This document shows, in pieces, positions 47,242-57,602 of a stretch of DNA of 64,000 nucleotides. Location: assembly GCF_032594915.1 (NCBI RefSeq), contig NZ_CP118733.1, positions 1,612,001 through 1,676,000 on the forward strand, in the 5' to 3' direction. The notes beneath the pieces are model-generated. The model searched no databases, was not told the DNA's origin, and saw nothing but the letters and a program-made list of their open reading frames with translations. The position numbers and the translations under genes were made by a program. Every line of letters begins with the position of its first letter. Position 1 is the stretch's first letter. Source of the DNA: Streptococcus sp. 29896. Its GTDB lineage: Bacteria; Bacillota; Bacilli; Lactobacillales; Streptococcaceae.

Positions 47242-47946
47242 TTAGTCAGCCTGGGCAAGTACCCAATCTTTCGGAATGAAAATCATATGTGTCAGCAGCC
47301 ATTCCACATGGAGACTGAGTCTTGAGAATGCAAAACCAATCGCTTCAACACCCGAATCGTCCTGGCCGATTCCAAGCAAGATAGCAGCATGTCCATAGTC
47401 TGCATGGCTATCATCAAAAAGACGCCATACCAATCCTTGGTAAATCAGCTCCTTGGCATCATAGAGACTGTAACCATCTTCCTTGTATTCCGAGAAGGCG
47501 ATACAATCCTTGCCCTGTGGCTCTACTCCTTTTTGCTTGGCAATCTCAATCAGACTATCGTAGTCATGCTTGTAAAGCCCCGCCTCAATCGATGTAGCCA
47601 AACTCTTGGCATAATCCAAAGCTAGGCTGCTCACTTCCACCGCTACACTTCCGAGCGCCTTACGAAGTGGATTGAGCAAGTCTGTAGCATACAAGGCCAA
47701 CTCTTCCAAAATCTCCTGATCCACAGCTTCAATATCTGCAATCAAGCGCGATTTGTCTGCCTCATTTCCTTGAAAACGATTGGCTTCCAAGCCAAGTTCC
47801 CCCAGCTTTTCTAAAGTTGAATCCAGACCAGATTTTCCGTTTTTCAAATACTCAACCAAACCTGCTGCAAATCCTTCTGGCAACTGGATTCCAGTCGATA
47901 CCACCTCATCTGCTTCGCGGTGATTCAAAACTGTCTGTTTTGTCAT
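47242..47946 (-). CDS. Unknown cytosolic protein of 234 aa
   Basis: I do not recognise a family. The protein has no signal peptide or membrane segment and is rich in Leu, Glu and Ala in its first 140 residues (likely helical). A more conserved-looking C-terminal part contains GKDCIAFSEYKEDGYSLYDAKELIYQG and ADYGHAAILLGIG, followed by VEWLLTHMIF. It is a single-gene unit with a good ribosome site (GGGGAGG) and a hairpin terminator. A CodY-box-like site (48014-48028, 12 of 15 matches) lies upstream, so nutritional control is possible. A link to the SEC10/PgrA or CAP folds crossed my mind but I cannot support it. Confidence 0.8.
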   Translation of the reverse strand: MTKQTVLNHREADEVVSTGIQLPEGFAAGLVEYLKNGKSGLDSTLEKLGELGLEANRFQGNEADKSRLIADIEAVDQEILEELALYATDLLNPLRKALGSVAVEVSSLALDYAKSLATSIEAGLYKHDYDSLIEIAKQKGVEPQGKDCIAFSEYKEDGYSLYDAKELIYQGLVWRLFDDSHADYGHAAILLGIGQDDSGVEAIGFAFSRLSLHVEWLLTHMIFIPKDWVLAQAD

Positions 47947-48013
47947 ATAATCCTCCCCGATAATTACTGACTTTATTGTAACAATTTTCTATCTTTTTGT
48001 AAACCCTTTCATA

Positions 48014-48028
48014 TTTTGTCAGAAAATT
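48014..48028. promoter_or_regulatory. Possible CodY box upstream of the 234-aa gene
   Basis: TTTTGTCAGAAAATT matches the CodY box AATTTTCWGAAAATT at 12 of 15 positions. It lies about 70 bases before the start codon. Confidence 0.4.
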
Positions 48029-48081
48029 AAAACAGTTTGACAATCTTATCTAGCCATCAATGGAGAGAATAGAAACAAACA

Positions 48082-48711
48082 TTACCAGAACAAGCGAGTC
48101 CCATGGACTTGATCTGGCTCTAGCAAGTCCATTAATTGAGGGAGATTTTCTTTGGTCAAGCCTCCCCCTATTAGGATTTCAATCTTACCACGCGCATAGT
48201 CCATGATTTCCTTTAACCATTGCCAGTGCTCCAAGGCAGAGCCACTGATATGGCCTCTGGTCAGGATTCGCTGAAAACCATGGTCAGCTAGCCAATCAAT
48301 GGCCTCCTTCTGGCGACTTCTAGGAATCAGGTCAAAAGCCATGTGAAAGACCAGTTCACCCCCATCCGATGCCTCGACCAATTGTTTTAGGACTGGCTCG
48401 TCCAGCCAGTTTTCCTCTGTCAGCGCACCGAAAACCAAGCCATCTGAGCCTACTTGTCTGGCTATGCGGCAATCCACCAGCATCATGGCCACCTCCTCAG
48501 GGCTGTAATGAAAATTTCCTCCCCTCGGACGAATCATGGTCATGACCGTCGCCTCTTGTTGGTGAGCCAATTGGCAGACATACTCCATCACACCATAACT
48601 CGGTGTGGTTCCTCCGACTGCCAGGTTATCACAGAGTTCGATCCGTTGACTCCCTAAAGCTAGGGCACATGCAACTTGTTCATGATTCTCAGCACAAAAT
48701 TCTTTAATCAT
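48082..48711 (-). CDS. cutC: CutC family protein
   Basis: CutC protein of 209 aa with a TIM-barrel fold. QRIELCDNLAVGGTTPSYGVM near residue 23, MIRPRGGNFHYS near 60 and GLVFGALTEE near 95 are its signatures. It was named for copper tolerance in E. coli, though that role is disputed and its reaction is not established; C-terminal RILTRGHISGSALEHW is also conserved. It stands alone with AAAGGAGGG before the ATG. Confidence 0.9.
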   Translation of the reverse strand: MIKEFCAENHEQVACALALGSQRIELCDNLAVGGTTPSYGVMEYVCQLAHQQEATVMTMIRPRGGNFHYSPEEVAMMLVDCRIARQVGSDGLVFGALTEENWLDEPVLKQLVEASDGGELVFHMAFDLIPRSRQKEAIDWLADHGFQRILTRGHISGSALEHWQWLKEIMDYARGKIEILIGGGLTKENLPQLMDLLEPDQVHGTRLFW

Positions 48712-48774
48712 AAACCCTCCTTTTATTGAAAGCCTTTTCTTTCTATTATATCATGGCACACAAAAAAGAGCAGC

Positions 48775-49680
48775 CTATTTACTGCCCCTTGTAAAAAGAA
48801 TATCTTTGATTGAAATCAATAGTACTGCGAAGAGAATTAAGACCATCCCAAGGAAATCAATTGGATAGAAGACCTCATTCACCAACCAAACAGCAAAAAA
48901 GACTGAAGCAATGGGCTCAATGGAAGCTAACAAGCTACCATTGACCGGTCCAACCATGCTGACACCCTTGAGAAAGGCGGTATAGGCAAAAATGGTCCCA
49001 ACACCAACAATTCCCAGTAAGCCCAATAGAATGCCGCCATCCATTACTAGCGGGTACTGCCAGGTTTGGAACCCAATACTTTCAATGATTCCCCCCATCA
49101 ACATCCCCAGACCAATCACCACTAAACTCCCGTATTGACGAATCAGTCGGGCTGGAAGGATAATGTAGAGCGAATAGGTAAAGGCTGAAAAAATTCCCCA
49201 GAACAAGCTAAGCGGTGTAACTGCCAGCTGATCCAGGTGACCATGTGTAGCAATCAGAAAGGTTCCTGACACAGCTAGGACAATCGATAAAACCTCCACC
49301 CAGCTTGGCAGTTGCTTCAATCGAATACAGGAATAGCCCAAAACCAAAATCGGGCAAAGATATTGTAAGACTGTTGCAGTCCCTGCATTTGTATGGGAGA
49401 TGGCTTGCAGATAGGCCATCTGATTGAGCACCAAGCCTAGTAAGGCAAAGACCAAGGTCATAAGTAAATCCTTTTTGTGACGGAGCAAGCGAACAAGATC
49501 ATTTCGTGCCGTCCACCAGGCTATTGTCAGTAAACAAACTCCAGCTATCAGAAGTCGTAGGGAAGTCAGCAACTCAACTGCCAGCCCCCTTGTCATCAAA
49601 TACTGGCCACTCACCCCCGAAAGCCCCCAAGCAATACCTGCTATAAGGGTAATCAAGGTCCCTTTTTGTTTTTCTGTCAT
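48775..49680 (-). CDS. EamA/DMT family transporter
   Basis: Membrane protein of 301 aa with ten predicted transmembrane segments in two EamA repeats (about 7-140 and 150-290). The N-terminal KGTLITLIAGIAWGLSGVSGQYL is typical of the drug/metabolite transporter superfamily. Such proteins export amino acids, drugs or metabolites; no specific substrate can be deduced. AAGGAG precedes the start. It lies between cutC and the galactose genes without an obvious link to either. Confidence 0.87.
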   Translation of the reverse strand: MTEKQKGTLITLIAGIAWGLSGVSGQYLMTRGLAVELLTSLRLLIAGVCLLTIAWWTARNDLVRLLRHKKDLLMTLVFALLGLVLNQMAYLQAISHTNAGTATVLQYLCPILVLGYSCIRLKQLPSWVEVLSIVLAVSGTFLIATHGHLDQLAVTPLSLFWGIFSAFTYSLYIILPARLIRQYGSLVVIGLGMLMGGIIESIGFQTWQYPLVMDGGILLGLLGIVGVGTIFAYTAFLKGVSMVGPVNGSLLASIEPIASVFFAVWLVNEVFYPIDFLGMVLILFAVLLISIKDILFTRGSK

Positions 49681-49754
49681 CCTATCTCCTTTTCACAATG
49701 CGAATACTCCCATTATACCAAAAGAGTAGGACTGGGTCCCACTCTTTCTTGCAA

Positions 49755-51233
49755 TTATGTTGCTAAACCTACAAATTCTACGAATCGCATAAAGGCTGCC
49801 CGACCTTCCGGTGTTCGTTTGTAGACACCTGCATCTTCCAAGACGCGGGCAAAAATGTGGCCAACAGAATCTCGAATGACCTCTTCCGCTGTCTCTTCTG
49901 TCACAACTGGATATTCTGCTTTTAACCTGTCCGCCCAAGGCTGATGATAAGCTGCCACCTGATTAGCTTGACCGAGTAAGTATTTCTTGACTTCAGCCAA
50001 TTCTGCTTTCAAGCGTGGAGGCAGAATCGCCAAGCCCATGACCTCAATCAAGCCGATATTTTCTTTCTTGATATGTTGCACATCTGGATGTGGATGATAG
50101 ATGCCATCTGGAAATTCTTCCGAGGTCTGATTGTCGCGGAGAACCAAATCCAGCTCGTACAAGTCCCCTCGTTTCCGGGCAATCGGGGTGATGGTATGAT
50201 GGGGAGTTCCATCCGTCTCAGCCTTGATCTGAACGCTAGCATCTGAGTAGCTCCGCCATTTTTCCAAGATCTTAGTCGCTAAACCAAGAAGCGATGGCTT
50301 ATCTGCTGAACTCAAGCGAATGACCGACATGGGCCACTTGACAATCCCTGCCGAAACGGACTCAAAGCCGTCGAAGACCAGCTGGTGCTCAATCGGTGCC
50401 TTTTCCATGGCAAAACTGTGCCGCCCACCCTGATAGTGATTGTGGGTCAAGATGGAGCCACCCGAGATTGGTAGGTCTGAGTTGGAACCGACAAAATAAT
50501 TTGGAAAGATGTCTAGCAAGTTTAAGAGCTGCTCAAATGTTCGCGAACTAATAACCATCGGCACATGTTCCTGATTTAGGAAAATAGCATGTTCATTGTA
50601 GTAAGCATAAGGCGAATACTGGAAGCCCCACTGTTCCTGACCAAGATCCAAGCGGATAATGCGGTGATTGGCGCGTGCAGGGTGATTGATGCGGCCCTGG
50701 TAGCCCTCATTTTCCATACAGAGTAGGCACTGAGGGTAATTAGAAGCCTCTGCTAAGCGAGCTGCCGCAATAGCTTTGGGATCCTTCTCAGGTTTAGACA
50801 GATTGATGGTAATCTCTAGGTTGCCATAGTCTGTCGGTGTTTGATAATAGATATTTTTGGCAACAGCAGCCACCTTGATGTAGTCATTGCGCTTACTCAA
50901 GGCATAAAACTCTGCCACAGCTTGTTCAGGATTTTCCTGATAGGTCTGCCAAAAATCACGATTGACCTGACTCGGACTTGGAGTAATCAAGTCCATCAAA
51001 CAAGCCCCAACCATGTCTTGCTCTTCCAGCAATTCTCCCACAAAACCAGTTCGAACTCCATGAGCCAATAGCTCATCTTTTAATTCAATCAAGTCCTCTA
51101 AATCTGTTTGAACAGTCAGAACCTGTTCTCCCACCAAAGCCAAGACCCTATTGCGCAGGTAAAGGGCATCCATTTCCTCAAAACTACTGTTGGCAATGAT
51201 CTGCTCAACAAAACGATCCACCAATCCTGTCAT
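49755..51233 (-). CDS. galT: UDP-glucose--hexose-1-phosphate uridylyltransferase
   Basis: Leloir-pathway enzyme of 492 aa that swaps UMP between UDP-glucose and galactose-1-phosphate. It is the long Gram-positive type II form, with [15 protein letters not shown] near residue 85, [17 protein letters not shown] near 215 and [15 protein letters not shown] near 265. Translation probably begins at the second ATG (51233), which has GGAGAA at better spacing. It follows galK after a MITE-type repeat of about 105 bases. Confidence 0.93.
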   Translation of the reverse strand: MTGLVDRFVEQIIANSSFEEMDALYLRNRVLALVGEQVLTVQTDLEDLIELKDELLAHGVRTGFVGELLEEQDMVGACLMDLITPSPSQVNRDFWQTYQENPEQAVAEFYALSKRNDYIKVAAVAKNIYYQTPTDYGNLEITINLSKPEKDPKAIAAARLAEASNYPQCLLCMENEGYQGRINHPARANHRIIRLDLGQEQWGFQYSPYAYYNEHAIFLNQEHVPMVISSRTFEQLLNLLDIFPNYFVGSNSDLPISGGSILTHNHYQGGRHSFAMEKAPIEHQLVFDGFESVSAGIVKWPMSVIRLSSADKPSLLGLATKILEKWRSYSDASVQIKAETDGTPHHTITPIARKRGDLYELDLVLRDNQTSEEFPDGIYHPHPDVQHIKKENIGLIEVMGLAILPPRLKAELAEVKKYLLGQANQVAAYHQPWADRLKAEYPVVTEETAEEVIRDSVGHIFARVLEDAGVYKRTPEGRAAFMRFVEFVGLAT

Positions 51234-51257
51234 CATTTCTCCAATCTATTATTAATA

Positions 51258-51361
51258 ATAGTCTTTCAGTTTACTTTTAGTATAAGGCAACGAACTGCAG
51301 GCAGTACTGAAGTACGGCAAAGTGAGTTAACGCAGTAATAAAAGATAAAATGAAAGACTAT
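51258..51361. repeat. RUP-like MITE, copy B, between galK and galT
   Basis: About 104 bp bounded by ATAGTCTTTC and GAAAGACTAT. Long terminal inverted repeats (GTCTTTCAGTTTACTTTTAG against GTCTTTCATTTTATCTTTTA when read inward) and an interior GGCAACGAACTGCAG...GTGAGTTAACGCAG match copy A at 38732. The galK stop codon (TAG, 51358-51360) lies inside its terminal repeat. Confidence 0.85.
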
Positions 51362-52521
51362 AATACGCGAGAGCCTCCAGCAATCTCAGCTACATAAAAG
51401 CTTGGTTCATAGCCGACCACCTCAGTATAGGTCTTACCAACATTTTCAGTAAAGGCATCAACCTTATCCTTATGGACAATGGCAATACCACAGCCACCAA
51501 AACCAGCTCCTGTCATCCGAGCACCAAGAACGCCTTCTTGCTCCCAAGCTGTGTGCGCCAAAGTATCCAATTCCAAACCTGTCACTTCATAATCATGTTC
51601 CAAGGAAACATGAGAAGCATTGACCAAACGACCAAAGGTTGCCAAATCTCCTTCTTCCAAGGCCTTACGAGCCTGCAAGGTCCGTTGGTTTTCAAGAACA
51701 GCATGGCGGGCACGCTTGATACGGTTTTCATCCTTAATCAAATAGCTATATTGATCAAAGGTCCATTCATCCAATTCTCCCAGAGTTTGAATATTCAAGA
51801 CTGTATTCAATTCTTCCACCGCTTTTTCACATTCCGCACGGCGCTCATTGTACTTAGAATCTGCCAATTCACGGCGTTTGTTGGTGTTCATGATGACAAT
51901 CACATGGTCACCCAAATCCAATGGCACTAATTCATATTCTAAGGTATTGGTATCCAGATAAATGGCACGCTGGTCTGCTCCCATACCGATAGCAAACTGG
52001 TCCATGATACCAGAATTGACACCGATAAAGTGATTTTCCGTTTGTTTCCCAATTTTCACCAAATCAAGACGCGTCAATTCAAGACCATACAACTCTTCTG
52101 CGATGATGCCAATCAAGAGTTCCAAGGAAGCTGATGAAGACAAACCAGAACCATTTGGAATGTTACCATAAACAAAGACTTCCATACCTGTATCGATAGT
52201 GTGACCTGCTTCTTGCAAGAACTTAAGAACACCTTTGGCATAGTTGGTCCAGTTGTCCGCCTTATCAAAGACCAGATTGTTCAAATCCACTTCGATAATT
52301 CCAAGTTCTTCAAAGTTTGCGGAATAAAAACGTAGAAGCTGGTCGTCACGTTTGCGAGCAGCACCGTAGGTCCCCAAGGTAATGGCCGCAGGGAAAACAT
52401 GTCCACCATTGTAGTCCGTATGCTCACCAATCAAATTAATCCGACCTGGTGAGAAGAAAGTCGCATCTGCCTCTTGACCAAACACATCGAGAAAGGCTTG
52501 TTTGAGTTGTTCTTTGTTCAT
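51358..52521 (-). CDS. galK: Galactokinase
   Basis: GHMP kinase of 387 aa that phosphorylates galactose at C1. The galactokinase signature [17 protein letters not shown] is at residue 23, the ATP-binding [15 protein letters not shown] near 115, and the third motif [16 protein letters not shown] near 335. The stop codon lies inside the adjacent repeat element. The promoter TTGACT-17-TACAAT is on the minus strand in the galK-galR divergent region. galT follows in the same direction. Confidence 0.96.
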   Translation of the reverse strand: MNKEQLKQAFLDVFGQEADATFFSPGRINLIGEHTDYNGGHVFPAAITLGTYGAARKRDDQLLRFYSANFEELGIIEVDLNNLVFDKADNWTNYAKGVLKFLQEAGHTIDTGMEVFVYGNIPNGSGLSSSASLELLIGIIAEELYGLELTRLDLVKIGKQTENHFIGVNSGIMDQFAIGMGADQRAIYLDTNTLEYELVPLDLGDHVIVIMNTNKRRELADSKYNERRAECEKAVEELNTVLNIQTLGELDEWTFDQYSYLIKDENRIKRARHAVLENQRTLQARKALEEGDLATFGRLVNASHVSLEHDYEVTGLELDTLAHTAWEQEGVLGARMTGAGFGGCGIAIVHKDKVDAFTENVGKTYTEVVGYEPSFYVAEIAGGSRVL

Positions 52522-52538
52522 AAGAACCTCCTTGATTT

Positions 52539-52628
52539 TGTAATCGTTTTCTTTTATTGTACAACTCCAATTTTAAAAAGTCAATAGTTTTACTAAATAT
52601 TTACTAATCAAGCCATTTATGCTATACT
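52539..52628. promoter_or_regulatory. galK/galR divergent control region
   Basis: Contains a cre-like site TGTAATCGTTTTCT (52539-52552, 13 of 14 positions of TGWAANCGNTNWCA), the galK promoter (minus strand, TTGACT-17-TACAAT), the galR promoter (plus strand, TTTACT 52600-52605, 17 bases, TATACT 52623-52628) and direct repeats TTTACTAA near 52589 and 52600 that could bind GalR. Confidence 0.7.
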
Positions 52629-52657
52629 AAGACTAGATTCATACGGAGGAAAAACTG

Positions 52658-53656
52658 ATGGTTACCATTAAGGATATCGCAAACAAGGTCCAGCTTTCTG
52701 CAGCAGCCGTATCACGCGTTCTAAACGGAGACCTGACTCTCTCGGTCAGCCAAGAAACCCGCGACCGCATTTTGGCTGCTGCAAAAGAACTAGGATACAC
52801 CAAGCATTTGAAAAAGCAAGCCCCCCAACCCAAGGGTACCATCGGTATTGTTCAGTGGTACACCGAGAGCGAAGAGCTAGCCGACCTCTACTACTACTCT
52901 ATCCGAGCTAGCATCGAGCAAGCCGCTAGCCTCTTGGGCTACCAAATCGTCCGCTCCTTCAACGACCTGGCCAATCCCCTCCTTCAAGGATTGGACGGCA
53001 TCATCGCGGTTGGTAAGTTTTCTTCTGGACAAATAGCAGAGCTGGCTAGCCTGTCTGCTAAGCTGATCTTTGTAGATTCTGATACACTGACCGAAGGATT
53101 CTCCTGCGTCACAACTGACTTTGAACACTCTGTTCAGACAGTTATCGACCACTTCCGTTCACAAGGTCTGACAGATATTGGACTCCTAGTCGGACAGGAA
53201 GAAACCACAGACGGACACCAACTGCCAACAGACCCCCGCCTAACTGCCTTTCGGACCTATCTAGACTTCTTGGGCATCCTCCAAGAAGACTACATCTACC
53301 AAGGAAAGTTCTCCACCCAGTCGGGCTATGAGCTGATGAGCCAGGCTATTACCAACCTGGGTGACCAGCTGCCCCCAGCCTTCTTCATGGCAAACGACAC
53401 TCTAGCTGTCGGTGCCCTTAGAGCCCTTCAAGAGCACCAAATCGCCGTTCCCGAACGTGTCCAACTCATCACCTTTAACGATACAGCCATCACGCGCCAA
53501 GTCTACCCAGCCCTGTCTTCAATCAGTGTCTTCACCGAAGAAATGGGACAGGAAGCCATGCAACTGCTGGACCGTGTGATTGCGAGTCCGCAGCCCCACC
53601 ACCCCCGCAAAATCAAGCTGGGTACCCAACTGGTCATTCGGGAGAGTTCTTATTAA
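52658..53656 (+). CDS. galR: LacI/GalR family galactose repressor
   Basis: Transcription regulator of 332 aa. The LacI-type headpiece MVTIKDIANKVQLSAAAVSRVLN occupies residues 1-23 with its hinge helix through about 57, followed by a periplasmic-binding-protein-like sugar domain (GTIGIVQWYTES onward). Divergent position from galK and galT indicates that it controls them. The GGAGG ahead of the ATG supports the start. The gene has a higher share of C at third positions than its neighbours. Confidence 0.9.
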   Translation: MVTIKDIANKVQLSAAAVSRVLNGDLTLSVSQETRDRILAAAKELGYTKHLKKQAPQPKGTIGIVQWYTESEELADLYYYSIRASIEQAASLLGYQIVRSFNDLANPLLQGLDGIIAVGKFSSGQIAELASLSAKLIFVDSDTLTEGFSCVTTDFEHSVQTVIDHFRSQGLTDIGLLVGQEETTDGHQLPTDPRLTAFRTYLDFLGILQEDYIYQGKFSTQSGYELMSQAITNLGDQLPPAFFMANDTLAVGALRALQEHQIAVPERVQLITFNDTAITRQVYPALSSISVFTEEMGQEAMQLLDRVIASPQPHHPRKIKLGTQLVIRESSY

Positions 53657-53667
53657 AAGTGCAAAAG

Positions 53668-53702
53668 AAAAACCGAGAGTTCACAATGAATTCTCGGTTT
53701 CT
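53668..53702. terminator. Bidirectional terminator between galR and gatB
   Basis: GAAACCGAGA..TTCA / TGAA..TTCTCGGTTTC stem (about 53669-53701) between convergent genes, flanked by A and T runs. Confidence 0.82.
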
Positions 53703-53712
53703 TCTATTCAAT

Positions 53713-55152
53713 TTAATCCAACAACTTAGCTAATTCTTGCGCCAAGAGTTGCTGTGCAACTTGTGGGTTGGCTTGTCCTTTTGTTGCTTTCATCAGGTAA
53801 CCTGTGAAGGCCTTGTCCGCATTGCGTTTGCCAGACTTGAAGTCAGCCACTGCCGCTTCATTATCTTCAAAGACTTGATGGATAATCGGAATCAAGACCG
53901 CAGGATCTGAAATCTGTACCAAACCAGCTTTCTCAACATAAGCCTTAGCAGAGCCACCGTTTTTAGCCAAGTGGACAACGACTTGCTTGGCAATCTTAGA
54001 CGAGATGGTTCCGTCCGCAATCAAGCCAATCATTTCCACCAGACTTTCAGGTGTCAATAAGATTTGTTCAATCGTCTTCTGATCAGTATTAAGGAATTGG
54101 GCAACATCTCCTTGCAACCAGTTAGACACCTGCTTAGCATCACCACCTGCTGCTACTGCTGCTTCAAAGAAGTCAGACAGAGCCTTGGTGGACGTCAATT
54201 GACCAGCATCGTAGGCGGTCAAGCCCAAGTTTTCCACATAGTGAGCACGGCGAGCCTTTGGAAAGACTGGCAATTCTGCACGCACTTCCTCAATCCAACT
54301 ATCATCAATCTCATAGAGAGGTAGGTCTGGCTCTGGGAAGTAACGGTAGTCAGCTGACCCTTCTTTGACACGCATGAGAATGGTTTCACCAGTAGACTCA
54401 TCGTAACGACGTGTTTCCTGCTGGATTTGACCACCTGAACGCAAGATTTTTGCCTGACGTTCTACCTCGTGCTGCAAGCCCTTGCGAACATAGTTGAAGG
54501 AGTTGAGGTTTTTCAACTCAGTCTTAGTACCAAATTTTTCTTGACCATAAGGACGAAGTGAGATGTTGGCATCCACGCGCATAGAACCCTCTTCCATCTT
54601 CACATCTGAGATGCCGGTGTATTGGATGATTTCCTTGAGGGCTGTCAAGTAGGCATAAGCCTCTTCAGGCGAACGCATATCCGCTTCTGACACAATCTCA
54701 ATCAAAGGAACACCCTGACGGTTGAGGTCCACATAAGAATAACCATCTGTCCCGTGGGTATTCTTACCTGCATCCTCTTCCAAATGCGCACGCTCGATAC
54801 GAATTTTCTTGGTTGAGCCGTCTTCTAGCTCAATCTCAATCCAACCATTGTAGCCAATCGGCTCGTCAAACTGGGAAATCTGATAGGCCTTAGGGTTATC
54901 AGGATAGAAATAGTTCTTACGGTCAAAGTGCATGTCCTTGTGAATGTCCATGTTCAAGGCCAAGGCAGCCTTGATACCAGCATCCACAACGCCCTTATTA
55001 AGGACAGGAAGGACACCTGGGAAAGACCAATCAATCACGTTGGTATTAGCATTTGGATCCTCACCAAAATGAGCAGATGAAGGTGAGAAAATTTTCGAGT
55101 TGGTATTCAACTCCACATGGACTTCTAGACCAATAATCGTTTCAAAGTTCAT
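53713..55152 (-). CDS. gatB: Aspartyl/glutamyl-tRNA amidotransferase subunit B
   Basis: GatB of 479 aa, the kinase and tRNA-binding subunit of the GatCAB complex that converts misacylated Glu-tRNA(Gln) or Asp-tRNA(Asn) to the amide form. The N-terminus [25 protein letters not shown] and [21 protein letters not shown] near residue 80 are strongly conserved; the C-terminal YqeY-like tail (about 400-479) is complete. The start overlaps the gatA stop by one base (TAATG). Confidence 0.97.
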   Translation of the reverse strand: MNFETIIGLEVHVELNTNSKIFSPSSAHFGEDPNANTNVIDWSFPGVLPVLNKGVVDAGIKAALALNMDIHKDMHFDRKNYFYPDNPKAYQISQFDEPIGYNGWIEIELEDGSTKKIRIERAHLEEDAGKNTHGTDGYSYVDLNRQGVPLIEIVSEADMRSPEEAYAYLTALKEIIQYTGISDVKMEEGSMRVDANISLRPYGQEKFGTKTELKNLNSFNYVRKGLQHEVERQAKILRSGGQIQQETRRYDESTGETILMRVKEGSADYRYFPEPDLPLYEIDDSWIEEVRAELPVFPKARRAHYVENLGLTAYDAGQLTSTKALSDFFEAAVAAGGDAKQVSNWLQGDVAQFLNTDQKTIEQILLTPESLVEMIGLIADGTISSKIAKQVVVHLAKNGGSAKAYVEKAGLVQISDPAVLIPIIHQVFEDNEAAVADFKSGKRNADKAFTGYLMKATKGQANPQVAQQLLAQELAKLLD

Positions 55153-56618
55153 TAGTTAGCACCTCCAAAAATCACTGGTTGTTGCTTGTGGTAGTCTGTT
55201 GTCGCTTCAAAGGCAGCAGCCACTTGGTAAATGGTCTCTTCTGAGTATTTTGGACCAATCAACTGCAAACCGACTGGCAAGCCTTCCACAAAACCAGCAG
55301 GAATAGAAAGACCAGGAAGACCAGCCAAGTTTACAGGAATTGTTAACAAGTCCGCCAAGTACATAGCCACAGGGTCATGGTTGAGCGTGTCCAAACCAAA
55401 GGCAACTGTCGGAGCTGTCGGACCCAAAATCAAGTCATAGTCCGCAAAGACTTTTTCAAAATCCTGGATAATCAAAGTCCGCACCTGGCCAGCCTTCTTG
55501 AAGTAGGCATCGTAGTAACCAGATGACAAGCTAAATGTACCTAACATAATACGACGTTTGACTTCCTCACCAAAACCTTGGCTACGGGTTTTCACGTAAA
55601 TCTCATCCAAGTTTGTCGCATCTTCTGCACGAAAACCATAACGGATTCCGTCAAAACGTTGTAAGTTAGAAGATGCCTCTGATGATGCGATAATGTAGTA
55701 AACAGCAACCCCATACTTAGAATGTGGCAGGCTGACTTCCTCGATAATCGCCCCCAGGCTTTCCAAGTGCTTAGCCGCCTTGAGAATGGTTTCCTTAACC
55801 TGCGGATCAATCCCTTCACCCATGTATTCTTTTGGCAGAGCAATCTTCATACCCTTGATGTCCTGACCAATCTTGCTGGTAAAGTCAGCAATTTCATTGA
55901 TCGTTGATGTCGCATCCTTGGCATCATGACCAGAGATGACATTGAGCAACTGGGCGTTTTCCTTAACTGTCTGTGAAAATGGACCAATCTGGTCAAGAGA
56001 TGAACCAAAGGCAATCAAACCAAAACGGGACACCGTTCCATAGGTCGGTTTCATACCAACGATACCATTAAAGGCTGCTGGTTGGCGGATGGAACCACCT
56101 GTGTCAGAACCGAGTGACAAACGGACCTGACCAGCAGCAACTGCAGCTGCCGAACCACCTGAAGAACCACCAGGAACTTTTGTCTGGTCCCAAGCATTTT
56201 TAGTCGGTTTGAAGGCAGAGTTCTCATTAGAACCACCCATTGCAAACTCATCCATGTTGGTCTTACCAACAACAATCATATCCTTTGCATAGGCCTGAGC
56301 AACCGATGTCGCATCGAAAATCGGCTCGTAGTTATAGAGCATTTTTGAAGCAGCAGTTGTCAAAATACCTTTGGTTGAGATATTGTCCTTAACCGCCAAA
56401 GGAATCCCTGCCATAACATTGTCCGCATCAATCCCTTTTTCATCAAGGGCAGCAGCCTGCGCCAAGGCCGCATCTTCTGTGATAGTCAAGAAAGCATCCA
56501 CTGCTCCCTCACGGCTCTTAATATCTTCCAAAGTTGCCTTGGTCAACTCAACCGCAGAAATCTCCTTTTTGACAAGGAGGTCATGCAATTCATCAATAGT
56601 TTTATTGTTAAACGTCAT
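55152..56618 (-). CDS. gatA: Aspartyl/glutamyl-tRNA amidotransferase subunit A
   Basis: Amidase subunit of GatCAB, 488 aa, which releases ammonia from glutamine. The amidase signature with its Ser-cisSer-Lys triad is clear: Lys in [10 protein letters not shown] near residue 77, and the two Ser in [15 protein letters not shown] and [14 protein letters not shown] near 152 and 176. It overlaps gatC and gatB by one base each. Operon order gatC-gatA-gatB is the usual one. Confidence 0.97.
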   Translation of the reverse strand: MTFNNKTIDELHDLLVKKEISAVELTKATLEDIKSREGAVDAFLTITEDAALAQAAALDEKGIDADNVMAGIPLAVKDNISTKGILTTAASKMLYNYEPIFDATSVAQAYAKDMIVVGKTNMDEFAMGGSNENSAFKPTKNAWDQTKVPGGSSGGSAAAVAAGQVRLSLGSDTGGSIRQPAAFNGIVGMKPTYGTVSRFGLIAFGSSLDQIGPFSQTVKENAQLLNVISGHDAKDATSTINEIADFTSKIGQDIKGMKIALPKEYMGEGIDPQVKETILKAAKHLESLGAIIEEVSLPHSKYGVAVYYIIASSEASSNLQRFDGIRYGFRAEDATNLDEIYVKTRSQGFGEEVKRRIMLGTFSLSSGYYDAYFKKAGQVRTLIIQDFEKVFADYDLILGPTAPTVAFGLDTLNHDPVAMYLADLLTIPVNLAGLPGLSIPAGFVEGLPVGLQLIGPKYSEETIYQVAAAFEATTDYHKQQPVIFGGAN

Positions 56619-56920
56619 TAGGCATCTCCTCCCCCGTCTAGAATAGCTGGCACCTTGATAAAGTTATCTTGGGCCTCAGGCACATTTTTAAAGAGTTCCT
56701 CACGGCTCTCACCTTTTTGGGCAATATCTGCTCGCAAGACATTCTTACGGTCAGCCATAGTGGTCGTTACCGCAACACCTGTCGTATCTACTTCATTGAG
56801 CAATTCAACCATATCGACAATCTTGCTCAAACTTGTCGCAAATTCCGCTGTTTCTTGATCCGAAAATTCCAGCTTAGACAGCTTGGCAACGTGACGGACT
56901 TCAGCTTCAGAAATCTTCAT
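56618..56920 (-). CDS. gatC: Aspartyl/glutamyl-tRNA amidotransferase subunit C
   Basis: Small subunit of GatCAB, 100 aa, which wraps round GatA and stabilises the complex. [21 protein letters not shown] and the later [23 protein letters not shown] are typical. A strong GGAGG precedes the ATG. It is the first gene of the gatCAB operon. Confidence 0.95.
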   Translation of the reverse strand: MKISEAEVRHVAKLSKLEFSDQETAEFATSLSKIVDMVELLNEVDTTGVAVTTTMADRKNVLRADIAQKGESREELFKNVPEAQDNFIKVPAILDGGGDA

Positions 56921-57049
56921 TCTTACTTTCCTCCTAATGGAAATCTATCTTCTCATTATACCATATTTCCAGCCCCAGACAAAGGTAGAAATAACCTTAG
57001 ATGGAAGCTTTTCCAGCAAAAAACCAGTCTAACGACTGGTTCCTAAACC

Positions 57050-57601
57050 CTAATCTACAATCGTCGCACCTAGCACATGTCGCAGATGGTTGAGAGCAAA
57101 CTGATGACTCTCCTCCGTCAATGCGGCAATGGCAGAGGCAACAACCTCAATCCGATAACCCTTATTATAGGCATCAATTGCTGTATGCAGGACACAGATA
57201 TCAGACAGGACACCTGTCAAGACTACAGTATCCACCCGACGTTCTCTCAAACGAACATCCAAGTCCGTCCCAGAAAAGGCCGAATAGTGTCGCTTGTCCA
57301 TCCAACGCACACGCGCATGGTCCTTGTTTGCTTGATAAAAATCCGCCAACGGACCATACAAATCCCGTCCCTGCGTTCCCATGATATTGTGAGGCGGAAA
57401 GAGCTTGCTTTCAGGGTGCAGGTCATCCCCCTCTTCATGGCCATCAATGGCAAAGACGATATAGTCCCCATTTTCAAAGGCTTCTTTGGTCACTTGAGCA
57501 ATCCGCTCAGCAATAGCCTGAGCAGGTTTTCCAGCGGTTAATCTGCCCTGGTCAGCCACAAAATCCACCGTATAATCAATCGAAATCAGCGCTTTTGTCA
57601 T
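57050..57601 (-). CDS. pncA: Nicotinamidase
   Basis: Cysteine hydrolase of 183 aa from MTKALISIDYT, one base after the codY stop. It closely resembles the structurally characterised pneumococcal nicotinamidase as I remember it: Asp9 in ISIDYT, metal ligands in AIDGHEEGDDLHPESKLFPPHN, a Lys near residue 103 in MDKRHYSAF, and the nucleophile Cys near 136 in LSDICVLHT. It deaminates nicotinamide to nicotinate for NAD salvage, upstream of NadD. An upstream extension to 57631 overlaps codY and is unlikely. Co-transcription with codY is expected. Confidence 0.9.
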   Translation of the reverse strand: MTKALISIDYTVDFVADQGRLTAGKPAQAIAERIAQVTKEAFENGDYIVFAIDGHEEGDDLHPESKLFPPHNIMGTQGRDLYGPLADFYQANKDHARVRWMDKRHYSAFSGTDLDVRLRERRVDTVVLTGVLSDICVLHTAIDAYNKGYRIEVVASAIAALTEESHQFALNHLRHVLGATIVD

Positions 57602-57602
57602 C

